Shown here one piece after another: positions 24,661 to 35,172 of a DNA stretch of 64,000 nucleotides. Position 1 is the stretch's first letter. Every line of letters begins with the position of its first letter. Position numbers and translations under genes: made by a program. This DNA comes from Congeria kusceri (lineage: Eukaryota > Mollusca > Bivalvia > Myida > Dreissenidae): the NCBI GenBank assembly GCA_027627225.1, contig JAPFQT010000035.1:287501-351500 (forward strand), read 5' to 3'. Under the pieces are notes generated by a model. The model was not told the origin of the DNA. It saw only the letters and a list, made by a program, of their open reading frames with translations, and did not search any database.

Positions 24661-24832
24661 GTATATTTTTAAACTGTGGAAATACAGCTAACTTTATATG
24701 GGGCTGTTATTTCGTCAATGATGGGATAAAAATAAGTAAAGACTTCCTCAAATTTTGTTATGATTATGCAAGTACTTTACAGGACACCTTCAGTCCTAGA
24801 GAGAAGTGTTCCCATTTAAAACAAAGGGAGCT

Positions 24833-25515
24833 TTAAGGCCCTGTCATACTGTGGCAAATTTGAGCTTCGTGTTCTGCACTGCACGAGCTCTGGCGAGTTA
24901 TAACTCGCCATAAAGTGGATCGAGTTGGTAGCGGAATTGTTTCAAGACGACATTTGTTTGAGTTCTCTTCAACCTTGACACGACAAAAGTATGATACTCA
25001 CATTTTATCACAAGTTGAGCCGAGATATGCATACCATATCTTTTTAACAATAAAAGACGTGTCTTCGAGAATGTACGAGTGTGGACGAGTCTGTAAGGAC
25101 GTGACTTGTGAGGACATGAGTGCGAGTTTATGATGACATTTTAAGAGAAACAGAAGAGCAGATGTCCAAGCAAGTCTCTAAAGCTTGCAGCAAACTCGTG
25201 TTATGTCAGGAATGATAATATATGGCAAAACGCTACGGCATGGGAAGACATGTCTACGGAATGTGTTCGAGTGTGTTTGAGAGTGCGCGAGATTCCTTCA
25301 ACTGTATGAAAATACAAAGTTGCTGAGAAGCGGCGAGAAGTTTACAATTCTTGTCGCTACATGGCGAGTTCTGGCGACATAAGAAGAGATGAGCAGACAT
25401 CACGCAACAAAGGAGGACATGTGTACAAGATCTGCACGACAGTAGACGAGTTGTGGGGAGTTACAACTCGCCAAAACTCGTTGCTCAAATTCTCCACAGT
25501 GTGACAGGGCCTTAA
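24833..25515. mobile_element. TTAA-flanked MITE (piggyBac/Kolobok-like)
   Basis: Both ends read TTAA followed by inverted repeats starting GGCCCTGTCA: left TTAA 24833-24836, right TTAA 25512-25515. The TIRs match at about 27 of the first 30 positions and carry AATTTGAGC. A second inverted pair built around 'ggcgagtt' and 'aactcgcc' lies just inside. The interior is a degenerate repeat of 'acgag' and 'gacatg' phrases without coding capacity. TTAA duplication is characteristic of piggyBac and Kolobok transposons; I cannot tell which from the ends alone. Confidence 0.85.
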
Positions 25516-25559
25516 CCTAATTCAGTCTTGAGTTGTTGAGCAAAAATCATTTTTCCATT

Positions 25560-26215
25560 TTTAGTAACAGTGACCTTAACCCCACCCATCCCATATGCAA
25601 TCCTAAGCAAGATCTCAATATAAGGTATCTACATATGAAATTTCAATACAATAGCTCAATTTGTACTCAAGTTACTAAGTGGAAATCACATTTCTATTTA
25701 TAAGAATGGTGACCTTGACCTGAACCTAGATATAGGTCTTAATATAAGGTATCTAAATATAAAGTTTCAATGAAATAGTTCAATTCGTTCTAGGGTTACT
25801 GAGCCATAAACATTTGTTTTATTTATAGTCATGGTGACCTTGACTGTATCAACCATCACAAGAAAGGTCTCGATAAAAGGTATCTACCAATGAAGTTTCA
25901 TTACAATATCTCAATTCCTTCTCAAGTTATTGAGCAGAAACTATTTTTTCTATATGTAGTAATGGTCACCTTGACCCCACCCACCCCAGATGCAATCCCT
26001 ATTAAGGTCTTAATATAAGGTATCTATGTATGAAATTTCATTAAAAGAGCATTATCCGTTTGTGAGTTATTGAGCGGAAACAGTTTTCTACTTTTAGTAA
26101 CGGTGACCTTGACCTTTACCCCACCCACTCTAGATGCAATCCCAAGTGAGGTCTCAATATAAGGTATCTATGTATGAAGTTTCATTTCAATAGCTCAATT
26201 TGTTGTCGCCGCCAC
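25560..26215 (+). repeat. ~130-bp tandem repeat, five units (family H)
   Basis: Units begin at about 25564, 25704, 25829, 25959 and 26095 with 'gtaacggtgaccttgacc' variants. They continue 'ccacccaccccagatgcaat', 'aaggtatctatgtatgaa' and 'caatagctcaattcgttc'. Two further units are at 46250-46520. Most units hold TGACCTTGAC, the complement of a nuclear-receptor half-site. The end, 'gccgccacaacgcctgcctg', is shared with family A at about 5540. Confidence 0.85.
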
Positions 26216-26294
26216 AACGCCTGCCTGCCCAAAACAACATACCCCAATCTAACAATCAAATTTGGTTAAAAACCAATTCCACCACTGCCAGCCT

Positions 26295-27220
26295 AAAATC
26301 CCCTCCCCCACCTAATGCATGAATGAGACAAAGTACCTAAAATCCCCTCCCCCACCTAATGCATGAATGAGACAAAGTACCTAAAATCCCCTCCCCCACC
26401 TAATGCATGATTGAGACAAAGTACCTAAAATCCCCTCCCCCACCTAATGCATGATTGAGACAAAGTACCTAAAATCCCCTCCCCCACCTAATGCATGAAT
26501 GAGACAAAGTACCAAAAATCCCCTCCCCCACCTAATGCATGATTGAGACAAAGTACCTAAAATCCCCTCCCCCACCTAATGCATGAATGAGACAAAGTAC
26601 CTAAAATCCCCTCCCCCACCTAATGCATGATTGAGACAAAGTACCTAAAATCCCCTCCCCCACCTAATGCATGAATGAGACAAAGTACCTAAAATCCCCT
26701 CCCCCACCTAATGCATGAATGAGACAAAGTACCTAAAATCCCCTCCCCCACCTAATGCATGAATGAGACAAAGTACCTAAAATCCCCTCCCCCACCTAAT
26801 GCATGAATGAGACAAAGTACCTAAAATCCCCTCCCCCACCTAATGCATGATTGAGACAAAGTACCTAAAATCCCCTCCCCCACCTAATGCATGAATGAGA
26901 CAAAGTACCTAAAATCCCCTCCCCCACCTAATGCATGAATGAGACAAAGTACCTAAAATCCCCTCCCCCACCTAATGCATGAATGAGACAAAGTACCTAA
27001 AATCCCCTCCCCCACCTAATGCATGATTGAGACAAAGTACCTAAAATCCCCTCCCCCACCTAATGCATGAATGAGACAAAGTACCTAAAATCCCCTCCCC
27101 CACCTAATGCATGATTGAGACAAAGTACCTAAAATCCCCTCCCCCACCTAATGCATGATTGAGACAAAGTACCTAAAATCCCCTCCCCCACCTAATGCAT
27201 GATTGAGACAAAGTACGTAA
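26295..27220. repeat. 44-bp minisatellite, 21 copies
   Basis: The period is exactly 44 bp. The unit is C-rich on one half ('aaaatcccctcccccacc') and contains 'taatgcatga' and 'gagacaaagtacct'. Copies are almost identical apart from one A/T position (gaatgag or gattgag) and a single 'accaaaa' variant in unit 5. The order of the A/T variant is A A T T A T A T A A A A T A A A T A T T T. It ends at 'aagtacgtaaaatgacc'. It is not coding (the period is not a multiple of three). Confidence 0.98.
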
Positions 27221-27454
27221 AATGACCAATGAGACAGTCTTCTTTTTATGTGTCTCCAGTTTTAATTAACATGTATATGTTTGTACAGTCCAGTCAGATC
27301 TTTTTATTAGTTTCATATTGTTTTATCTGTGTTTTTAAAGGCCCTAAACAGTAAGCCATTTATTAAAACCAGAAGCATGTAATGTATGTTTTTAGTTTTA
27401 TAGTATATTGGACCTTTAACCTTTTGTTTAAGAAATAATAAATTTACTTCCTAG

Positions 27455-27577
27455 TTTGTTGTTGAATAACCCACAGGCAGAAGTTTTGATGCATAGGAAT
27501 TAAATCACCAGTATGTAGCACAAGTGATTTGATAACACGCATCTAAACTTCTGTCCATAGGTTATTAGACAAAAAAC
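27455..27577. repeat. Long imperfect hairpin
   Basis: Two arms of about 50 bp (27455-27509 and 27523-27577) are reverse complements with a roughly 12-nt loop. Matching blocks include AATAACC, CAGAAGTTT, GATGC and AAATCAC. The arms have scattered mismatches and no TTAA or TA target signature. It could be a small foldback MITE or, less likely, a miRNA-type precursor. Confidence 0.75.
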
Positions 27578-28855
27578 GCTGGAAGCTCAATGTCAGTGCT
27601 ACACATTTGATTGCAGAGCATGGCATTTTGACCCAACATTTCATGGGGAAAATATATCGGCACCTTTGCCTGGACTGTTTTTGTTGTAGCTTGTGCTGCC
27701 CTTAAGTTATTGCAGATTAACCCATACTTGATTTTTTTTGTTTATATGAATGTTAGCACATGCCTTGTAAGAATTTTCGTAAACTGTCACCATGGGGTAG
27801 GCTACATGTCACTATATAACCCAACAATTTTAAGTTTTAAAACAGGGTCTCTTGTTAGAGCAAAAAGTTATATTCCCTGTTCACAAGAGTTCAAAGCATG
27901 TATTTATAACACCCAACAATAAGATTTATATACCAAAAAAAATGGGAATATTACATGACTTTGGTGTTACGGTGGCTTGTATCACTCAAGTTGATTGTGT
28001 GACGCTGTATTCCACAAGCCCATGTCTCCTAATCCACCACAAATATGCTATGAAACAAATAAAACAATAACAAAACAGTTAAAAACCACGAATTAATACA
28101 TGCCATATACATCAAGGACATCATTCGCCTCGATTCAACATCATGTAATGGCGGCGTCATGTCTATAAATAGAACTGGTTGTTTCCCAATGTCGCTCATA
28201 ATGTTACAGAAATAGATACTCATCGAATGCAAAAGTTGCATGTTTTCCAGCCATTGAATATAGAATTTTATTTCACAGTGTGGAATATGGAAATTCTATC
28301 TAGCCTATTGTATTTTATACCGAAAATATACCAGTATTTGAGTCAGATTATCTATATGTATATAATAAAGTAAAATATTACAAAACAACCAGATCACAAT
28401 TGCAGATGCAAGTTATTTAAACATCTCATGTTAAAACTTAATCTATTAACTTAAAACAATGTCACCCTATATCATATATTGCAGTATCATATTCCTACGC
28501 GTTAACTGCAAACAGCCAAAATATATTCAAATGAACACAGGCAATGTAATTGTTTGGAATTAATATAGCATGGTGTCATTAAATTCCATAGCCATTTAAC
28601 CTGTATTATAACTCGATTTAGATTGATTCCATAATCTCAGTGGACTATATGGTACCCTTTCAGGCCTAGGTGGCCCTTGTCTGCAATAGTCAAAATTCAC
28701 GCCAGAACTCTGGGACATGTGCATTATTGTTTACAATCTACCAACTCTACACATTAATCAGTTTTAAATATGTACATGCATTTTGAGATTTCAATCTACA
28801 TTCTTTGTTAACAATGACCACAGACACTGAACATCGTTTGGAAACATATTTGTGT
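27578..28855. other. No gene recognised
   Basis: AT-rich. Short frames (for example 27710-27922 and 27852-28070) overlap each other, lack recognisable domains and are not flanked by convincing splice sites. Confidence 0.4.
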
Positions 28856-29185
28856 TATCTCGTTTACTTATCAGTCTATTGACAATGACAAGGAATTTAA
28901 CTACGTATTGTTTAGCATCTTACAGAATGTTGAATGTGACGTTACATCGATAATGTCTTAACAAACGCTCATACAGGGAAGATATCGTTACATTGATAAT
29001 GATTGAACAAACATCCTTACAGGGAAGTTCTCTTTACCTCGATAACGATTTAACAAACACCCAATCAAGGAAGTCAACGTCTGTCTATTGGTAAGCTTCA
29101 CATGATAGAGATCTAAACATGCGATCTTAACAACTCATTTTGCTACATTCCATACCAAGCATTGTTTGACTAACTGCCTACCGCA
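28856..29185 (+). repeat. Dispersed repeat family D, copy 1
   Basis: Collinear with 44655-44935: 'aatgacaaggaatttaacta', 'tttagcatcttaca', 'gataacgatttaacaaacac', 'gatagagatctaaacatg' and 'attgtttgactaa'. A fragment is also present near 33950-34050. No coding capacity. Confidence 0.8.
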
Positions 29186-30009
29186 TGACAGCTTTTGCAC
29201 AATGTGATTTGAAGCATAAGGAAATAAATAGAATATCCTTAAGTGGAAATTTCGTGACCTAACACATTTAAATGTACAGCTTATAACACACCTTATGTCT
29301 AGGTGTTAAGAAAATGTCTGGTGGTGACTTCCGAGGTGGTCTGGTAAAGTAACAATATTGTAAACAGTATGTATGACTTTCCAATTTGGTATTACTTTCT
29401 TGTGATAAAGGTGCTTTTTTTAAGAAATCCGCCAATGTTATTGCCAGAAGGAACGATAAAAGATCACATGTTTGTAGTTTGGTTAAACTATGTCGAACAA
29501 TAAAGGCTGTTGGATTTTTATAACTTGAAGTCATTGAAGAAACATGTCTATGTTGCTCTATGTACTGACATGTTTACCCGTCTGATTTCTAACTACAACT
29601 CATTATGAAGTTCCCTTCTATCAAAATTAGAACATGCTGCCAAAAAGCAATTGGCAATGTTTACAATGTATAATCACACTAACATTGCATGAAGATACAT
29701 CCAATCTCTGCAAACACATTTCAAGCATCCAGCTTAATTCCATATGTGGTGTTCTGTGCTTATTTTTACAGAACAATAATTAAAACAGTCCTGTGAGACA
29801 GCTATAAGGGCACCTGTCAGCATTATGTATATATCATCGATTAGCACCAGTCAATCAAACAAAGACCATGGTACTGGGTTTATTTGCATTCTAAAGGGTA
29901 TCCAGCTGGTCAACTGCTCAAATACCAAAACAGGTTCACCCGTTACTTATTTGCTATTTGTTGCCATCCCTAGAGATAAATGAAGACTTTATCTGCACAA
30001 AGTTCTTTT
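29186..30009. other. No gene recognised
   Basis: An 88-codon minus-strand frame at 29268-29534 has no recognisable domain. I see nothing else. Confidence 0.35.
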
Positions 30010-31425
30010 TTTGGTGTAGCTGTCTAAGATCACTTTTGACCCAGATTTTCTTGTGATAATTATGCAGCGGGAAAATTGAATGCCAATAGAATTGGGCAAA
30101 TTTTCTAATTCTAGGAATGCAAACTTCAAACAATTGTTTAACGTATACCAATGACTGATGCATACTTTTGGGGAATACAAATTTACATAATTGTTTACAT
30201 AAGCGGTTAAAATGAAGTTATAAACATATCCTCACGTATACTCTAGAACTGAGGCTAATTATGAACGTATTTTCTCATTGTATGCCATAAACAGAATGAT
30301 ATATTCATTCACGTAACGAAATAACTATTTTGTTTAGCCTACATTTATATAAGCGTTACGCTCTATAAATAGCAATTGTGCAATGTTCCCATGCATAAAT
30401 CTCACTCACAGAGTCACCGTTCCATGTAGCCATTGATTCTAGCGAGTTCATCGCATTCCACAAAAAGTATTGGCATTCTAAAAATAGCGCGCGTAGCTAG
30501 CAACGGATGTATAGCTATGTTAATATACTCGTACATGTATAAATAATATTATTATATTATGTTAATTTGATTTAAAATTGTGGTTATGATTTATTAACGA
30601 TTACTTATAATTGCATCTTTCTATCAACTTCTCCAGTAGATGTTATTTAATCTGTAAAAAGATGCTACATTTTCCATAGATAAAATGTTATGAAAGAAGA
30701 TTCGGAATATGTTGAATTGTTATTCGCGTAGCATGAATACCCAATTTGCAATACTAATTATACACAGGAACCCTTGATATATCATATTTCTACTGATATA
30801 ATTTAAAATCGTCATAGTCTAATGAATTTTTATGTTTGCATTATCTAACAATAAAGTCTTAACATTAAAAAAATCGCTGAATGTTCCCTGACTATTGCAT
30901 GTTATTGGGATACACAGGGTAGATGCTTATTTGACTTCAAATCGTTATTGTATTAGATAACTAACATGAATGGTATATTACCGGTACTATAAATAACTAT
31001 ATAGACTCGTCTGATACATAATAATTTTCCCGAAATTATTTTCTTACTTTGTTAATTTGTTAAATTGGCTTGACAAATTCAAATAACAATTATGTTAACC
31101 AAAATTATTTTGGTTATTCATATATCACTGGTGGAAACATGGAGTTGTATGATTGGTTTATTAACGGCATAGATATTAATTATAATTCTATTTAATTTTT
31201 AAATACATAAATTTATCTCAAATTAACTTTTGGGTCCGAGAAGTTTTCTGATAGTGTCCGAAAAATCTGGGGTCCAATAAGTCCCCTAATATTGGTGGGG
31301 ACCAAAAAATCTGGGATCTGAGAAGTCATGTAACCGATCATCTTGGCCGTCTGTTTAGGTAATCTTTAAATGACATCTCAATATTAATTTCAACGCCGAT
31401 TGTCTTTTTTAAAGACTTTTCTTGT
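30010..31425 (+). repeat. Dispersed repeat family C, copy 2 (short form)
   Basis: Ends match copy 1 (8196-10735): left 'agctgtctaagatcacttt' and 'atgcagcgggaaaatt'; right 'aaatctggggtcc', 'gtaaccgatcatcttgg' and 'caacgccgattgtc'. It lacks the roughly 1.1-kb interior of copy 1, so it is either the ancestral form or a deleted one. Confidence 0.8.
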
Positions 31426-31982
31426 TTGCATTTGTTCACAAACAAGGGGCAGAAACTTTGGTGTTTGTAAACTAATATGGGCAATAAATTAGTTTTAATT
31501 TAAATCAGATCTTATGGTCATACATAAGTCGTGCATGTTTGGTCAAGATTAAATGAAAATAGAGAATCTAAGTCCATTTTTTGGCATTGCTTGTAAACAG
31601 AACTTTTGACGCTCCTGAATATCCAATCAAATGTTGTGAAAAATCGGCTTATTTATGATAAATTCCCACTACACTAGTAATAAATGAGTAGGTGCAACAT
31701 CCAAACAATATAGCAGACGCATTGGTAATAGGTATGGAATACTTATGGCAAATTCAACAAGGGAATAAGGCCATTCTGTTTAATTACTTTGTTAAGCGTC
31801 CGTGTGCACGTAAGTTTTAAGCTCCATCAGCCGGGAAAAAAAACCATTTTGATAAGAGTTAAAAGCGCTAAAGAACGAGCATCATGTCACTCTGATCACT
31901 GATATTTACTTTTGCTACCACCACGATTGGGCTTTTTCGTGTTTTTAGGATATTTCATATGACATTTCAGTAGACAAAAGAC
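31426..31982. other. No gene recognised
   Basis: Contains 'acaaggggcagaaactttgg', possibly a degenerate dispersed-repeat head. I see nothing else. Confidence 0.3.
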
Positions 31983-32115
31983 AGTGCCAATAGTATTGGT
32001 GTTGTTTAACCCTTTGTTTACAATAGTTGTCGTCCTTTGTTCCATCATTGCCATGGTAAAGTTTTGTCAATAAAACACATCTTTACAAAGTTTGTCGGAG
32101 CTTTCCTTCCTTACT
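31983..32115 (+). repeat. Inverted-duplication arm 1
   Basis: About 120 bp containing 'ccaatagtattggtgttgtt', 'attgccatggtaaagtt' and 'gtcggagctttcc' is present in reverse complement at 38058-38165. The two arms lie on either side of the 60-bp satellite region, about 6 kb apart. The 63- and 61-codon frames starting here are not supported as genes. Confidence 0.8.
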
Positions 32116-32349
32116 GGCGTGGTGGCAGTGGCATTTACGAATCAACCACGCATATTCAAGACTCGAAAATCAGTATATACGGCAACAATACCATACATGT
32201 TCGGAAAGGAACTTTTTTCAGCCTGTGAACGACAAGACGGTAGCTGTTTAATCTATGCGTCTTTTTTTTACACATAAACCACCCGGTCAATCAGTATCTC
32301 AGTGGCTACTCAACGAGTCCCTAAGCAGTGGCGTATCACTGAGAATGAA

Positions 32350-33130
32350 AGTATTGTGTGGCCAGTTTTGAACCCATGGGCATCATATGAAACAATCTTT
32401 GTAGAGGACCACTGGGCCTTGCGGTTTCAGAAAATAAGATTTTAAAAGTCATTTTGCTATATAAGTCTATATAAACATCGAGACCCCCAGGGTGTGGGCG
32501 GTTTTTACCCCAGGGACATCATTTGAACAATCTTTGTAGAGGACCACTAACAATGTTACATACCAAATAAGAAAACTCTAGGCCTTAAAGTTTCAGACGA
32601 AAAGATTTTTAAAGTCATTTTGCTATTTCAGTATATAAACCATGTGAGCCCCGGGGTGTGGCCAGTTTTGACCCCAGGGACATCATTTGAACAATCTTTG
32701 TAGAGGGCCACTATACAATGTTACATACCAAATATGAAACCTCTTGGCCTTGCGGTTTCAGTGAAGATTCATTTTGCTATTCTAGTCTACACAAACCATG
32801 TGACCCCCCATGGCGTGGCCTCCTTTGTACCCAGAGGCATCATTTGAACAATCTTCGTAGCGGACCACTAGAGGATATTACGTATTAAATATTAAAACTC
32901 CAAGCCTTGTGGTTTCAGAGATTTTTAGTTTTCGGTTTTTGAATCTATTTTTAGCTCTTGTGACCTACATATGCAGCGAACCGGAATGATTTCAACAATT
33001 TTTAAAGATGGTCACTCAAAGATCATTCTTGTGAAGTTTGGAGAAAATCTGCCCAGCAGTTTAGGAGGAGATGTTCTTTGAATGGAAATTTTGACACAAG
33101 ACGCACGACGGACAAAAGGCGACGGCTAAA
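32350..33130 (+). repeat. ~155-bp tandem repeat, four degenerate units
   Basis: Units start at about 32355, 32496, 32658 and 32813 with 'gtgtggccagttttgacccc', then 'catcatttgaacaatctttg', 'gtagaggaccact' and 'aaagtcattttgctat'. The last part (from about 32940) passes into family A text with 'gaagtttggagaaaatctgc' and ends 'gctaaaagctcaccatgagc'. Confidence 0.8.
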
Positions 33131-33194
33131 AGCTCACCATGAGCACATAATAATGTATTTTTACATCTACACTTAAAATCAAGTCAGATCATTT

Positions 33195-33252
33195 TAATAA
33201 CCTAACACAGTTACGGACATTATTAATAACCTAACACAGTTACGGACATTAT
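33195..33252. repeat. 29-bp tandem duplication
   Basis: 'taataacctaacacag' through 'ttacggacattat' occurs twice in direct succession (33195 and 33224), identical in both copies. Confidence 0.9.
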
Positions 33253-34753
33253 TATAGACATTGACACTGAAAGTGTAATTGTGCAGTTTTGCTGGCAAAA
33301 AGGACAGAAAGGACAGACTTTTTAATTGCAGGGCTAGTATTTGTTTGATGTTTCAGCTCCACTTGAGAGTAAAATGTTCAAAGAAATTTTTTTTTTTGTA
33401 AATCAGTTATCCTAAAATGTAGATCTTCATGACTTTATAAAGTACAATGTATCTAAGAATGCTCAAAATACACCAATTTCACTTTTTATTCAAAATATAT
33501 ATAGTAGGGTGGGGCTGGGGTGCCTGCATAACCGAAGCAATATTGCAAATCCACATGAATATAGGGCTAGCTACAACCCTGAAATTGCGTCAATGATACG
33601 CTCCCAAAAACTTTTCAAGGGGCATATAACAATGCAAATTTGGCCACTGTGCAACCATACAAGGGGATAAACATAAGTTTTACAAGGCTAATGCACACCC
33701 AGCTGAGCTAAATGTAGTTAATTTAATCCATGAGGTGAACTACCCACTCACGGCATTGTTACTTTTGGGTTCTTTGAGGAAATTACTTTTGTGGGGGACA
33801 CAAAAAAAAACCTGCTATGCAGACAATGAAGGACTTAAACATGGGGCATTTGTTTTTGCAAAACCAGTGCGCTCTTCCTCTATCATAACCATGTTTTTTT
33901 AACTACTAGTATATCTAAGCAATTCACCAAATCTATGCCACCAATGAAATGTACAACATGATCTCATCTTACACAATGGTTAATGTGTTGTGTCACCTTG
34001 GCACCTATTTATTCCACAGTCATACAGGGAAGATATCATGTTGTAAGATTAATCATGAAAGGGTTACAATCTTAAAATGTAATCTAAAAGCCTAAATTAT
34101 TCATTTGTGTCATCTGACAAGAAGATTTTCAACGGAGTGGAATCATTTGTGCAACTTCAATGGAAAACCGCCCTAAGAACATTTTTGTGAAATTATTTGG
34201 AAATCCATCCAGTGGTTTCTGACAATAAGATTTTCATAGTTTTCAAAATGGCCATATAAGGCCAAAATTAAAGTTGTTTGTTTCCGCTAAAGTCTTGGAA
34301 AAAGTATGGTAGGTAGGTAGGTATAACTTTTTTTTTTCTTCTTTTTTTTCCTTCTTCACCCAACAAGCACGGATCGACATCCGCTTTAACAACTTTTTTA
34401 GTTATTGGTTATAACTTAATTTTTTATAACGTATTAAAACTAATAATAAAACAAAGACACACTTTATATTTAATAGGCAGTTTAGGTAAAAAAAATTGAA
34501 AACCAAACCCAAAGTTGCCAAGTTCATAAAATTCACATCTGACATGAGTTCCTATTTCCTTTTCCCATGTGGGGGTTCATTGTTCTTGTGTTGTTTTTTT
34601 CCAATTTAAACACACAGTGACACTGTCAGTAGTTCTTCTGCAGTGTAATTTCAACACTTGTACCAGGGAAGCCACAATGGCAACAAACATCCTTCCTTGA
34701 ATTTGAATTAAATTTGCAGGTATTAAAAAAGTGTTTCAATAGGATTTTCACAA
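33253..34753. repeat. Mixed dispersed-repeat fragments
   Basis: Holds a family D fragment (about 33950-34050, 'cttacacaatggttaatgtg') and a short family A unit (about 34110-34290, 'gacaagaagattttcaacgg', 'ggaaatccatccagtgg'). There is also a GTAG microsatellite with T-rich tract at 34308-34352. No gene recognised. Confidence 0.5.
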
Positions 34754-35032
34754 TTTTTGCAGGCAGTTCCTTGGTCTAGTGGCAACGCACTGGCTTCACA
34801 AACCAGGGTTGCAGGTTAGATCCCCCACTACACCCTAACCTACTAACTCGTTTTTGGCATGAGACGTTAAACCGAGGTGTACTATGTGCTTCACACCGGG
34901 CACTAAAAGACCCAGGGTCGCCTCTGGAACGGGGCATTTTCTGTATCTTGCACTATCCCCCGTAACCCAACTAACGAGTCTTCTGGGGGTGATGGCCATA
35001 TGGGAGAGATAAAAATGTACTACACACATACG
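34754..35032 (+). mobile_element. Second tRNA-derived SINE
   Basis: The head carries pol III promoter elements: box A-like 'tggtctagtggcaac' (34773-34787) and box B-like 'ggttagatccc' (34813-34823), spaced as in a tRNA. The body contains 'gagacgttaaaccgaggt', a core phrase I associate with SINEs of many marine invertebrates, and 'aaaagacccagggtcgcc'. A 9-bp direct repeat TTTTCACAA (34745-34753 and 35033-35041) may be the target duplication. It is unrelated in sequence to SINE 1. The 64-codon minus frame across it is spurious. Confidence 0.75.
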
Positions 35033-35172
35033 TTTTCACAACTGGTTCCTGGTCCCAACACAAAATAAAATTGTAATGAACCAGCCAAAGACTTTAGGAA
35101 CTTTATGATTTTAAGACTTCACGTGTTCACTAAGGAGCTTTGTGGATATGGGCCCTGCACACATTCCAACTT

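Noticed and set aside
26295..27220. CRISPR-like array
   Set aside because: Units are contiguous without spacers, and the context is an animal genome; it is a minisatellite.
27455..27577. Annotated microRNA gene
   Set aside because: The arms are too long and evenly paired for a typical animal pre-miRNA, and expression cannot be seen here; listed only as a hairpin.
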